A stretch of DNA of 35,891 nucleotides from a virus: IMG/VR virus record IMGVR_UViG_3300049825_000560, positions 1 to 35,891 of that record; one strand, 5' to 3'. Below the pieces are notes generated by a model. It saw nothing but the letters and a program-made list of their open reading frames with translations. It had not been told where the DNA came from and searched no databases. Positions within the stretch are counted from its first letter, which is position 1; the number at the start of each line of letters is the position of its first letter. Made by a program: the position numbers and the translations under genes. This document shows positions 1-7,424 of this stretch, piece by piece.

Positions 1-3
1 ATC

Positions 4-462
4 ATGAACACAGATAAAGATTTTGACATGGACTCCCTTCTAGATGGTACATTGGATGATCTGGCTGACATGCCAGAATTCAAACCATTCCCAGCAGGAA
101 CTCATCGAGTAACAGTTCATTTTGAACAGAAGCTAGTGAATAATTTCCCTGGTTTTGAAATCAAATTCAAAGCACTAGAGACTGTAGAACTTCCTGCAGG
201 CTCTACAGCAGAACCGCTAATTAAAGGAGCAGAGACTTCAGTGTTCTATTTCTTCAAGCACAACAATCCAATCACTGCTGAACTGGGGCAAGGAAAATTC
301 AAGGAGATTATGAAATCTCTGGCAACGCATTTTGGTCCACACACAAATCGAGAATTGCTCGAAGCTGCGGCAGGTGCAGAGTGTCTTGTGACTACCGATG
401 TGAGGAAAGGAAAGCAGGCAGGGCAAGTGTATACAGATATCCTTGCTTTGCAGGTGGTCTGA
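4..462 (+). CDS. Putative phage ssDNA-binding-like protein
   Basis: A 152-aa acidic protein that I recognise only loosely. It has a short acidic N-terminus (residues 1-25), then a beta-rich core with the pattern FKPFPAGTHRVTV followed by alternating strands, and it ends in ILALQVV. Small proteins of this shape, placed first in a replication arm just before a family A polymerase, are often single-stranded DNA-binding or annealing proteins in phages; that role is inferred from position and general fold and no diagnostic motif is seen. The ATG at 4 is supported by a GGAG at 35882-35885 if the window is circular (9-nt spacing). A hairpin terminator follows at once, so this gene may be expressed at a higher level than the polymerase operon behind it. 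Confidence 0.6.
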   Translation: MNTDKDFDMDSLLDGTLDDLADMPEFKPFPAGTHRVTVHFEQKLVNNFPGFEIKFKALETVELPAGSTAEPLIKGAETSVFYFFKHNNPITAELGQGKFKEIMKSLATHFGPHTNRELLEAAAGAECLVTTDVRKGKQAGQVYTDILALQVV

Positions 463-468
463 GACTCT

Positions 469-532
469 GATTAATTAATCTCCTAACTCATTTCACTCCT
501 CCAGGCTAATAACTTGGGGGAGCTTTTCTTTT
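469..532 (+). terminator. Intrinsic terminator after first gene
   Basis: A perfect 12-bp palindrome GATTAATTAATC (469-480) is followed by a hairpin with arms CTCCTCCA (496-503) and TGGGGGAG (515-522), 8 bp with one G-U pair, an 11-nt loop, and then the T-rich tail CTTTTCTTTT. It is a good Rho-independent terminator shape for plus-strand transcription. The GGGGGAG of its 3' arm is also the only SD-like sequence for the next gene at 536, so it may attenuate rather than fully stop. Confidence 0.7.
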
Positions 533-535
533 CCT

Positions 536-757
536 ATGAAAGCATTCACTTATAACTCCGAACTCTATCTCCGTTGTATTCCTGCAAAATCTCTGTTCCA
601 ATCTACGATGGTTCATGAAGTAGTGAATCGGGGAGATGTATTTGCACTGAGAGTATCAGATCAGAAACTCACAATTATCCCTGGAACTGCACAAGTAGAG
701 CACGCAGAGATTCATCCGTTTATTGTATCTAGAGATGATATAGGGAGTAAGAAATGA
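536..757 (+). CDS. Hypothetical small protein upstream of DNA polymerase
   Basis: A 73-aa protein of unknown function, mixed alpha/beta with no recognised motif. I take the ATG at 536. The only purine-rich stretch upstream is the GGGGGAG in the terminator hairpin about 13 nt away, so an internal ATG at 608 is a possible alternative start. Its stop overlaps the start of the next gene in ATGA (754-757), which indicates translational coupling and supports it being real. It is the first of a chain of overlapping genes leading into the polymerase. Confidence 0.55.
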   Translation: MKAFTYNSELYLRCIPAKSLFQSTMVHEVVNRGDVFALRVSDQKLTIIPGTAQVEHAEIHPFIVSRDDIGSKK

Positions 758-948
758 CTAAAGATGAATTTCAAAACGAGACGCATGATTTTATAACTAG
801 AAATGAACAAGAAGCTAGAGCAAAGGCGACAGAGTATAATGCGAAAGGTGTGGAAGGAGACACTATTGTTGCCGTCAAACTTGGTGAATATTGGTGTGTC
901 ATGCTTAGCGACGCTTTTGCATCTATACACGAATTTAATGTTAAATGA
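754..948 (+). CDS. Hypothetical small protein coupled to DNA polymerase
   Basis: A 64-aa unknown protein: a charged helical N-terminal half rich in Glu, Lys and Ala, then a short beta-like C-terminal half (GDTIVAVKLGEYWCVML). It has a GGGAG six nt before the ATG, and ATGA overlaps at both ends, with the 73-aa gene before it and the DNA polymerase after it. The tight overlap argues that it is translated stoichiometrically with the polymerase. It could be a small accessory factor, but nothing in the sequence names a function. Confidence 0.6.
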   Translation: MTKDEFQNETHDFITRNEQEARAKATEYNAKGVEGDTIVAVKLGEYWCVMLSDAFASIHEFNVK

Positions 949-3365
949 GTGATCCAAACGCTCTATTCCTAGGGCACTCAGACGATAAAGAATACCTCCC
1001 ATACTTAAAAGGTATGTTTGGAGGTTTAGGTACTTTTGTCTGTCTAGATCAGATCTCTACTCTAGCACATCTAGACATGTATTGCGATACTAAGCGAGTT
1101 AAATGTATTGTCTCTACCTCTATCCCAATCTTATCTGCTCTCTTAAATCGTTTAGGTAATCCAAAAAATAATCCTTCTCTAGAAGATTACGCAGGCTCTC
1201 TGTTTAAGACTCCCAAAGGCAGAGAGATAGTGTTCATCTACCCGCTTAAACAACTCTTTACGGTGCCGTATGGTAAATTTATCGCTCAGAGATTTATTTC
1301 GAAAGTTACTGCCCCAAAAGACTGGCCAGAATCAACAAGTTTCAGATGGAATGTCTTCGACCCATCTAATGCTCAAAGCGTATTCGAATCTTTTTCTAAC
1401 GCTACAGCGATCGCAATCGATATTGAAACTACTAAACTCAACCTTGCTATCCGCTGTGTTGGTTATACTGCTATCTTTGTTTCTTCTAGCGGTGGTATCA
1501 GCACCTCTAGTCTGGTTATACCTCTCGACTCAAATTACAATCTAGAATGGATTCGGCGATTCAATACACTCGACCCGCCGAAAATCTTCCAGAATGGGAA
1601 GTATGATAATTCATACCTTCTCCGATACAATGCAGTACCTACTAACTGGTTCTACGATACTGCACACGGGATGCATTCTTGGTATTCAGAGCTTCCAAAA
1701 GATTTAGCATTTCTGAATGCATTCTTTCTTCGTGATGTAATGTATTGGAAAGATCTCGCAGATACAACTGATCTACACGAGTATTACAAATACAATGCAA
1801 TAGATACTTGGGCCACTGCTAATGTCTGGATTCAACAAATGCTCCAGGCTCCAGAGTGGGCAGTGAGGAATTATGTATTAGAATTTCCTCTAGTCTATCC
1901 TTGTCTCCTTGCAGAGATGACAGGATTGAAACGAGATCCAGAGCGGCATATAGCTGCAAGAGCACAAGTAGTTAAAGAAGAAGAAGAGGAGTTGTCTGTT
2001 CTTCGTAGATGTATAGGTAGACCTTTATTTAATCCATCCTCTCCTCCTCAAGTTACTAATCTAATCGCAGTTCTGGGATGTAAAGATATTACATCTTCGG
2101 GTGAGAAAGAACTTTCCAAAGCTTCTTATCGTCATCCTCTTAATGGATTTATTCTAGGTAAGATTCTAAAAATCCGCGGATTACGTAAACTCAGGACTAC
2201 ATATCTCAGGACTGATGATGATATCACAAAAACCTCAAAGACTGGGGCTAAAGAGTATAAAGGAAGAATCCTTTACGCTCTAAATCCTCATGGGACAGAC
2301 ACAGGTCGTCTAGCGAGTAGAGAGCACCATTTCTGGTGCGGGCTCCAAATTCAGAATATCCCAAGAGGTGAATCTGGAGAACCATCCCATACAAAAACAA
2401 CCATTTGTGCTGACGAAGGATTTTATATCGGAGAATGTGATCTTGAACAAGCTGAATCCAGAGACCTTGCTCACATATCTGGAGATATTAAACTCATTGA
2501 GAACACTACCGGGGACAAAGACTTCCATTCCAATAACGCTTCAGCTTTCTTTGGAGTGTCTTATGAAAGTATTTACGATCAAGGCGCTAAGAAAACTAAG
2601 AATAAGAAATTACGCGATTTATCAAAACGCACCAATCACGGCGCTGGATACAATATGGGTCCGGGGGTTATGGTAGATACGATTGGATTGGAAAAAGTAT
2701 GGGAAGCAAAGAAATTACTAGGTTTACCTTTCTTTGATCCGATGGAAATAACAGAGTATTGTCTTAGTGTATTTCATTTAACTTATCCAGGAATCCGAGG
2801 ACCGGTGGTTCTTAAGAGTAAAAACGTACAATCTTATCTCAAACTCCCCGACACAGAATACAAATTCTATTCACCAGGAACATATTATGCTTCGGTGGCT
2901 CAAGAAATTACTATCTCCAAAATGCTCGTTTCAAGAGCTTGCCATCATATTGATTTTAATAGACGAACTGAAGGAGATGCAAAAAAATCAATATTGGTCG
3001 GAGATTGGACCAGATATTGTTTCGGCTCGCCAGATAAGAATAAACAGCATCTTAATTCATACGTTGCTCATTGTCCTCAATCACTTAATGCAAGAACGTT
3101 GAATGAAGGATTTATGAAAGTATTTTATGATATTGCGTTACCTAATCCTAAAACATTCCGTCTTCATGCTCAGATCCACGACTCCATCCTTTTTTCATAC
3201 TCCGAAGGATATAACTCGCATGCAAATGCAGTTCGAGACGCTATGGAAATTCCTGTCACAATCCGCGATGTACATGGAACTTATCGAACCTTCACAGTCC
3301 CAGCTTCCTTGAAATTGGGTAAGACTGAAGATACACCAGCTAAATATTGGAGTGATATAGAATGA
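945..3365 (+). CDS. polA: Family A DNA polymerase with 3'-5' exonuclease
   Basis: This 806-aa enzyme replicates the phage genome. The proofreading domain is intact: ExoI AIDIETT (D159, E161), ExoII NGKYD (D221) and ExoIII YNAID (D287). The polymerase domain has TGRLAS (453-458), motif A CDLEQAESR (D499), motif B with R557, K561 and Y569, and motif C QIHDS (H745, D746). There is no 5'-3' exonuclease domain, as is normal in phage PolA; about 150 extra residues precede the exonuclease domain. Two positions are unusual: His565 stands where E. coli Pol I has Phe762, and Ser747 replaces the Glu of the usual HDE motif. The ATG at 945 overlaps the preceding stop, with no clear SD, so translation is probably coupled. 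It overlaps the next gene by ATGA as well. Confidence 0.97.
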   Translation: MSDPNALFLGHSDDKEYLPYLKGMFGGLGTFVCLDQISTLAHLDMYCDTKRVKCIVSTSIPILSALLNRLGNPKNNPSLEDYAGSLFKTPKGREIVFIYPLKQLFTVPYGKFIAQRFISKVTAPKDWPESTSFRWNVFDPSNAQSVFESFSNATAIAIDIETTKLNLAIRCVGYTAIFVSSSGGISTSSLVIPLDSNYNLEWIRRFNTLDPPKIFQNGKYDNSYLLRYNAVPTNWFYDTAHGMHSWYSELPKDLAFLNAFFLRDVMYWKDLADTTDLHEYYKYNAIDTWATANVWIQQMLQAPEWAVRNYVLEFPLVYPCLLAEMTGLKRDPERHIAARAQVVKEEEEELSVLRRCIGRPLFNPSSPPQVTNLIAVLGCKDITSSGEKELSKASYRHPLNGFILGKILKIRGLRKLRTTYLRTDDDITKTSKTGAKEYKGRILYALNPHGTDTGRLASREHHFWCGLQIQNIPRGESGEPSHTKTTICADEGFYIGECDLEQAESRDLAHISGDIKLIENTTGDKDFHSNNASAFFGVSYESIYDQGAKKTKNKKLRDLSKRTNHGAGYNMGPGVMVDTIGLEKVWEAKKLLGLPFFDPMEITEYCLSVFHLTYPGIRGPVVLKSKNVQSYLKLPDTEYKFYSPGTYYASVAQEITISKMLVSRACHHIDFNRRTEGDAKKSILVGDWTRYCFGSPDKNKQHLNSYVAHCPQSLNARTLNEGFMKVFYDIALPNPKTFRLHAQIHDSILFSYSEGYNSHANAVRDAMEIPVTIRDVHGTYRTFTVPASLKLGKTEDTPAKYWSDIE

Positions 3366-3712
3366 GACCTAAAAATAATCTTCTCCATATACAATCTCAA
3401 CCTCCAGAAAGATCAACAATCCCTAGACCTCTCTATCTCAATCGTATCATCAACCGTCTCCGAACTAAACCTTGGTATTTTGTACCAACTGGTCCAGAAT
3501 ATCTATACTACATGGTTCAATGGAATCCTGCAATGAAATGGCATTACAGAGATGTACAAGCTGATATACATCTTACAGGTTCAATGGCGTCTACAATTAT
3601 GAATGATCCAGTGAAAGGATATTGTATTGTATTTTGTCAAGAACTTATGGTTCCAGATACCTATCGAGTTAAACTCATAGGACCAGAATATGATCCAAGA
3701 AAAACCTATTAA
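3362..3712 (+). CDS. Hypothetical protein downstream of DNA polymerase
   Basis: A 116-aa basic protein of unknown function, coupled to the polymerase by an ATGA overlap and preceded by GGAG nine nt upstream. The first 30 residues are Pro/Arg-rich and probably disordered; the rest is rich in aromatic residues (KPWYFVPTGPEYLYYM) and looks like a compact beta-rich fold. The gene overlaps the next one by 23 nt. Its place between polymerase and ATPase suggests a replication accessory role, which is inference only. Confidence 0.6.
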   Translation: MRPKNNLLHIQSQPPERSTIPRPLYLNRIINRLRTKPWYFVPTGPEYLYYMVQWNPAMKWHYRDVQADIHLTGSMASTIMNDPVKGYCIVFCQELMVPDTYRVKLIGPEYDPRKTY

Positions 3713-3902
3713 ACTCACGATCAAGCAGAAACACAGAAATTGTGATTACCAAACTCCGCGAGAACGAGTGTCTTGCTCAAATTGCGTAGACTATGTTCAT
3801 GATATAAGTGTCGTATCCAAAAAAGATAGATATAAATGCCTAAAAAATAGTTTTGTTACAAGTCCTTTTGCACTTTGTAAATTTTTTAAATTACAATCAT
3901 AA
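3690..3902 (+). CDS. Small cysteine-rich, possibly zinc-binding protein
   Basis: A 70-aa basic protein with five cysteines, including a CSNC knuckle (near residues 29-32) and later single cysteines in RYKCLK and LCKFF. The spacing is compatible with one metal site, as in many small phage zinc-finger proteins, but does not match a named finger that I recognise. It starts inside the previous gene and has no strong SD, so the start is uncertain. A separate reading frame with a cysteine pattern in a packed operon supports a real gene. Confidence 0.5.
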   Translation: MIQEKPIKLTIKQKHRNCDYQTPRERVSCSNCVDYVHDISVVSKKDRYKCLKNSFVTSPFALCKFFKLQS

Positions 3903-3922
3903 CATCTTTCCAGGGCCTCCCG

Positions 3923-5176
3923 ATGAAGGAAGGAGATTTCTTTGACCAATATTTATCATACACTCAGGAAACAGAAGCGTGTGCAATCTATCATAGATGG
4001 TGTGCTGTCATTTCTATTTCTGCTCTTTTAGCAAGAAACGTATGGATCAAATTTGGTCATTTTACTGTCTATCCTAATATCTATGGTATGCTCATCGGTG
4101 AGCCGGGAGCAAGGAAAACCACAGCAATAAAGATAGCAAAGAAATTAGTATCACAGGCAGGATATCATACATTTGCGCCGAATAAGACTTCCAAGGAGAA
4201 GTTTATGGCAAAACTAGCTAGAGGAATGAATGGTACAGATGTGATAGAAGATATACTAGAAGAGAATATTTTCGGAGGAAAGAATGAAACCTCTAGGATT
4301 ACAGAGTGTTTTGTCTGTAACGATGAATTTAATAATTTCATAGGATTAAGTAATATAGATTTCATCTCTCTCCTAGGTGAATTCTGGGATTATGAAGGAG
4401 TATATGAGAATGAACTTAAAAACTCAGCGTCGGATTATATACCTAACCCAACGATTTCAATATTGGGAGGGAATACACAAACCAATTTCGCAGCAGCATT
4501 TCCTCCGAGTGTTCTTGGGCAAGGGTTTTTCTCACGGTTACTCCTCATATATGGCGAAAGAATTAGGCCAAAAATTACATTTCCACCCGAACCGCCGCCA
4601 GGGGATACGAAATATATAGTTGATTATCTAAAACGTTTACGAGCATTTGCTCCCGGAGAATTAGAAGTATCCTCTGAATCCAAGAACCTATTAGATAAAA
4701 TATATCATTCATGGAGTTATATAGATGACCCAAGATTTGCTTCCTATTCGAATCGCAGATTTAACCACTTGCTTAAACTTGTGCTCATCTATGCTGCAAT
4801 TAGATTCGACACCAGAGTCATTGAATATGACATTATCAGAGCTAACACAGTCCTTACATACACTGAACACTATATGCCTAAAGCTCTTGGTGAAATCGGA
4901 AAATCCAGACATTCAGATACAAGTCACAAAGTTGTTCAAATCATTTTATCCAATGCAAGTATTTCACGATTCAAAGATATCTGGAAACACGTAAATAATG
5001 ATCTAGAAAAGATGACAGATCTTGCAACACTATTACAGAATCTAGTAGCAGCGGATAAAATACAACAAGTTGAAGGGGGAGGATTCTTACCTAGAAGAAA
5101 GATACTAGGAGATGTAGATTCTAGTTTAGTTGATTTTTCAATTCTATCTAAAGAAGAAAGAGAGATGAATACATGA
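3923..5176 (+). CDS. DUF3987-like P-loop ATPase, likely replicative helicase
   Basis: A 417-aa AAA-type ATPase. It shows Walker A GEPGARKTT (59-67), Walker B CFVCNDEF (D134, E135), a sensor-like SILGGNTQTN (179-188) and an arginine-finger segment GFFSRLLLIYGER (R205). This order is typical of the ATPase core in DUF3987 proteins, which in many phages stand in for a DnaB-type helicase. The primase-like N-terminal half seen in longer family members is absent, and no other primase is visible, so priming probably depends on the host. The C-terminal 90 residues look like a winged-helix module. The upstream SD is weak; a GAAGGAGA lies just inside the coding sequence. The stop overlaps the next start (ATGA-like, 5173). 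Confidence 0.8.
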   Translation: MKEGDFFDQYLSYTQETEACAIYHRWCAVISISALLARNVWIKFGHFTVYPNIYGMLIGEPGARKTTAIKIAKKLVSQAGYHTFAPNKTSKEKFMAKLARGMNGTDVIEDILEENIFGGKNETSRITECFVCNDEFNNFIGLSNIDFISLLGEFWDYEGVYENELKNSASDYIPNPTISILGGNTQTNFAAAFPPSVLGQGFFSRLLLIYGERIRPKITFPPEPPPGDTKYIVDYLKRLRAFAPGELEVSSESKNLLDKIYHSWSYIDDPRFASYSNRRFNHLLKLVLIYAAIRFDTRVIEYDIIRANTVLTYTEHYMPKALGEIGKSRHSDTSHKVVQIILSNASISRFKDIWKHVNNDLEKMTDLATLLQNLVAADKIQQVEGGGFLPRRKILGDVDSSLVDFSILSKEEREMNT

Positions 5177-5547
5177 ACCCGACCAACGATGTATTTTTGG
5201 TGAACGAATCAAAAGACGATCCAGATTCAGTTGCCTATTCAAATGATTGGATCTATATACAACATGATGATAAAGAACCGAGTGTAATTAGATATGATCT
5301 ATTTGTGAAACAAATAGTTCCACTGTACGATAAAAAAGAAATGATATCTACAGCTCTTGAAAATATTATGTCTGAAAGTATGAATTATACTCTTGAATTT
5401 TCAAAGCAAGAGATGGTTCAAAAATTAGGTACTATTCGTTTCTATCTTCGCGCCCTGCAAAATATATACGATATCTCTGATCAGAGGATTCTACAAGCAA
5501 ACGCAGATAGTTTGAGTGATAAATATAAAGAACTTACAAAGGAGTAA
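5173..5547 (+). CDS. Hypothetical acidic protein
   Basis: A 124-aa acidic protein of unknown function. The N-terminal 40 residues are rich in Asp, Glu and Asn with short strands; the rest is predicted helical (residues 40-120) with a regular heptad-like spread of Leu, Ile and Met, so it may form a helical dimer. It overlaps the end of the ATPase gene by four nt, and its final codons contain the AAAGGAG that serves the exonuclease gene behind it. Its position suggests a replication-arm accessory protein. Confidence 0.6.
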   Translation: MNPTNDVFLVNESKDDPDSVAYSNDWIYIQHDDKEPSVIRYDLFVKQIVPLYDKKEMISTALENIMSESMNYTLEFSKQEMVQKLGTIRFYLRALQNIYDISDQRILQANADSLSDKYKELTKE

Positions 5548-5554
5548 TTGAATT

Positions 5555-6067
5555 ATGACTATTCATGTAATGGTAGATATTGAAACTCTTGGTCTTAGTG
5601 TTGATACTAAAATTATTTCAATTGGCGCTGTAATATTCAATGCAGAAGGAATAGTGCATAAATTCTATTCTCCAATTTCTTCTTCAGAAGAAAGTCAAGG
5701 AAATAGATCTATTACACAATCTACAATTGAATTCTGGGAAAAACAATCTATTCCGAGACCTGATTTAATTACAGAAAATTTACTTTCTACGGTACTTAAA
5801 CAATTCTCTGATTGGCTCCCAAAAGAAAAATATGTAATTTGGGCTAATGGAATTACTTTTGATATTTCTATTCTATCTCATGCGTATGGAGATAATCCAC
5901 CTTGGAAATATAATGCAATGCGAGATGCTAGAACTATATATCAAATGTTTGCATTTCAAAAACTTCTTAAACCAGTTAATATAGAAGCACACAATGCATT
6001 GGAAGACTCAATTTATCAAGCAAAATATCTTACTACTATTCTCAATCATAATCAACTTTGGGAGTAA
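5555..6067 (+). CDS. DEDDh 3'-5' exonuclease (DexA/Rv2179c-like)
   Basis: A 170-aa exonuclease of the RNase H-like DnaQ superfamily. The four acidic positions and the histidine are in place: DIETLG (D8, E10), WANGITFD (D103) and HNALEDS (H146, D151), giving the DEDDh pattern. The wording is closest to the T4 DexA / Rv2179c-like group, which degrades DNA or RNA 3' ends. Because the polymerase already carries proofreading, this enzyme more likely trims host nucleic acid, RNA or recombination ends. AAAGGAG lies 10 nt before the ATG. The TAA stop is followed in the same frame by another open reading frame with no ATG. Confidence 0.9.
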   Translation: MTIHVMVDIETLGLSVDTKIISIGAVIFNAEGIVHKFYSPISSSEESQGNRSITQSTIEFWEKQSIPRPDLITENLLSTVLKQFSDWLPKEKYVIWANGITFDISILSHAYGDNPPWKYNAMRDARTIYQMFAFQKLLKPVNIEAHNALEDSIYQAKYLTTILNHNQLWE

Positions 6068-6142
6068 ATCATCTATCATCATTACTTCGAAACAGAACTT
6101 ATCGAACTCAGAGCAGAAATCAATCATCACCCAGAGCTTCTA

Positions 6143-6352
6143 TTGATTCTCCAAGCACAGACTAATATGGATATCTATATCCAACTCTGTGAGATAAGTG
6201 CTTTCTGCGGTGTGATTCTAGATGGAGAATATACTAAAGATGATATACTAAAAGTGTGTAAGGTGTGTACAGATGTGCTAAGATCGAGGAGGATAGGACA
6301 TTTATATAGTCCTGGTATTGTAGATGTAGATGGGAAAGAGATTGTTCAGTGA
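6143..6352 (+). CDS. Hypothetical protein with non-ATG or lost start
   Basis: An ORF of unknown function ending at 6352. The first usual start codon is the TTG at 6143 (69 aa), but the frame is open back to the TAA of the exonuclease gene at 6065-6067, and that extension (about 25 residues, including YFETELIELRAE) reads like protein. A GGAG at 6061-6064 sits six nt before an ATC at 6071, exactly where an ATG would be expected. The gene may therefore start at ATC, have lost its ATG, or be made by readthrough of the exonuclease. The body is helical with several cysteines. Its stop lies in an 8-bp tandem repeat. Confidence 0.5.
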   Translation: MILQAQTNMDIYIQLCEISAFCGVILDGEYTKDDILKVCKVCTDVLRSRRIGHLYSPGIVDVDGKEIVQ

Positions 6353-6368
6353 TTCAGTGATTCAGTGA
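6345..6368 (+). repeat. Three tandem copies of TTCAGTGA
   Basis: Perfect 8-bp direct repeat at 6345-6352, 6353-6360 and 6361-6368. The first copy contains the TGA of the upstream gene; because 8 is not a multiple of 3, the three TGA codons fall in all three reading frames. Confidence 0.9.
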
Positions 6369-6386
6369 CACGTACAGGAGATTAAT

Positions 6387-6650
6387 ATGGATTTTGGTGC
6401 AGTACTAGAAGCAATTAAATACGACGACGCTAAATGCGCTAGAAGTAGTTGGAACGGTAAAGGAATGTTTATTTTTCTTGTGCCGGGATCGAAATTTATT
6501 GTAAATAGACCGCCGCTTTTGGGTATTTATCCAAAAGGGACAGAAATAATTTATTAGGCTCATATAGATATGAAAACAGTTGATGGAACTATTGTTCCTT
6601 GGGTGGCCTCTCAAACTGATTTACTTGCAACAGATTGGGATGTGGTATAG
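6387..6650 (+). pseudogene. DUF2829/Tad2-like anti-Thoeris gene interrupted by amber codon
   Basis: An 87-codon frame that matches the DUF2829 family along its full length: SSWNGKGMFIFLVPGS (20-35), RPPLLGIYPKGTE (41-53), then HIDMKT, GTIVPW and ASQTDLLATDW to the end. Tad2 proteins of this family are known to bind and sequester signal molecules made by Thoeris TIR enzymes, which blocks that defence. Here codon 57, in the segment usually reading YxxHIDMK, is TAG (6555-6557); the frame then continues for 30 more family-like residues to a second TAG. The SD CAGGAG is good. Other genes in this genome end in TAG, so general recoding is unlikely: this is a recent nonsense mutation, a suppressor-dependent gene, or a 56-aa truncated product. 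The lack of other damage suggests the change is young. Confidence 0.75.
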
Positions 6651-6670
6651 ATAAATTATCTCCACAATGA

Positions 6671-6710
6671 ATAAAGCCCCAAGGACCTAAATCCAAGGGG
6701 CTTTTTCTTT
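6671..6710 (+). terminator. Bidirectional terminator between convergent arms
   Basis: Hairpin with arms AAAGCCCC (6673-6680) and GGGGCTTT (6697-6704), an AA/AA internal loop and an inner GGA/TCC stem, followed by TTTTTCTTT on the plus strand. It ends the replication arm; read on the other strand the same stem is followed by TTTATT, so it probably also ends the late transcript, whose last gene stops at 6728. Confidence 0.85.
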
Positions 6711-6727
6711 GTCCTACAAGTTCTAGA

Positions 6728-7102
6728 TCATCCAGATACTCCAATCTCACCGCCGCCGTATAACGTTAGTGAAGTATTCGCAGATGCTCCGCCGACCAAG
6801 AAATCTGCCGCATCGAGTCGTAATCCACTCGGGAAGTATTTCTCAGCAGTACTATTCGCTGGTACAGATTCTCCAAGTGCCAGTTCAGTACCTGCGGCAT
6901 TAGCGCCGGTGGCACCAAGATATTCTGTATGAGTAATTGCACCCGCTGTCTTATTCACCCACTTGAGCCAATAGATAAGAATATATTGAGAAGAAGATCC
7001 ACCATTAACACCACCTGCGGCAGTAGGAGGATTAAGTAGGTTAGCTGTAAGAGTAGTAGTAAGAGCAATAGGACCGAAACGGAACTTTTTATTCGCAGCC
7101 AT
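6728..7102 (-). CDS. Hypothetical virion-associated beta-rich protein
   Basis: A 124-aa Ala/Gly/Thr-rich protein, the last gene of the late transcript. It begins with a short basic stretch (MAANKKFRFG) followed by beta strands with Asn/Thr-rich turns, a composition shared by the other small proteins in this block. Such genes at the distal end of podovirus late operons usually encode minor virion or fibre-associated proteins. No named domain is recognised. An AAGGAAA SD lies just upstream. The stop (TGA) is 18 nt from the convergent terminator. Confidence 0.65.
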   Translation of the reverse strand: MAANKKFRFGPIALTTTLTANLLNPPTAAGGVNGGSSSQYILIYWLKWVNKTAGAITHTEYLGATGANAAGTELALGESVPANSTAEKYFPSGLRLDAADFLVGGASANTSLTLYGGGEIGVSG

Positions 7103-7157
7103 GGTTGATAGTTTCCTTTAAGGGGTTACTAAGAGTAATGAAAAGAAAAAGTTAAAA

Positions 7158-7424
7158 TTACACGGAATAACCTACAATATCCCGTGGGCGGAATTCTACT
7201 GGAAAGTATCTAGTAGAAAGATAAGTACTTAAAGCATCTCGAAGATCGTCTTTAAGTCTAGTATCACTAGTAATTGGATCAGGGGTAATAGATATTTTAC
7301 CGCTTTCAAAAGGAGCTTGTAGCAGTCTCCATTCAATAGTAAATTTCAAAGCTCCGTTAGCAGGAGTATCGGGACTAGAATAACTAAAAACTCGGGCAAA
7401 AACTTTTGCTGGTGATTGTGGCAT
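7158..7424 (-). CDS. Hypothetical small late protein
   Basis: An 88-aa protein of unknown function, with alternating strands (AKVFARVFSYSS, LKFTIEWRLLQ) and a C-terminal segment of charged helix then RYFPVEFRPRDIVGYSV. Its ATG overlaps the stop of the preceding 88-aa gene in TAATG (7422-7426), so the two are probably co-translated. The equal length and shared late-module position suggest they form one structure, which is inference. Confidence 0.6.
   Translation of the reverse strand: MPQSPAKVFARVFSYSSPDTPANGALKFTIEWRLLQAPFESGKISITPDPITSDTRLKDDLRDALSTYLSTRYFPVEFRPRDIVGYSV

Noticed and set aside
712-1002. 96-aa minus-strand ORF over the start of the polymerase
   Set aside because: Lies against three tightly coupled plus-strand genes and has no SD.
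6555-6557. TAG as a recoded sense codon throughout the genome
   Set aside because: The 80-aa (9517), 548-aa (17461) and 65-aa (26258) genes end with TAG followed by a new SD, start or hairpin, and no other long gene shows internal TAG.
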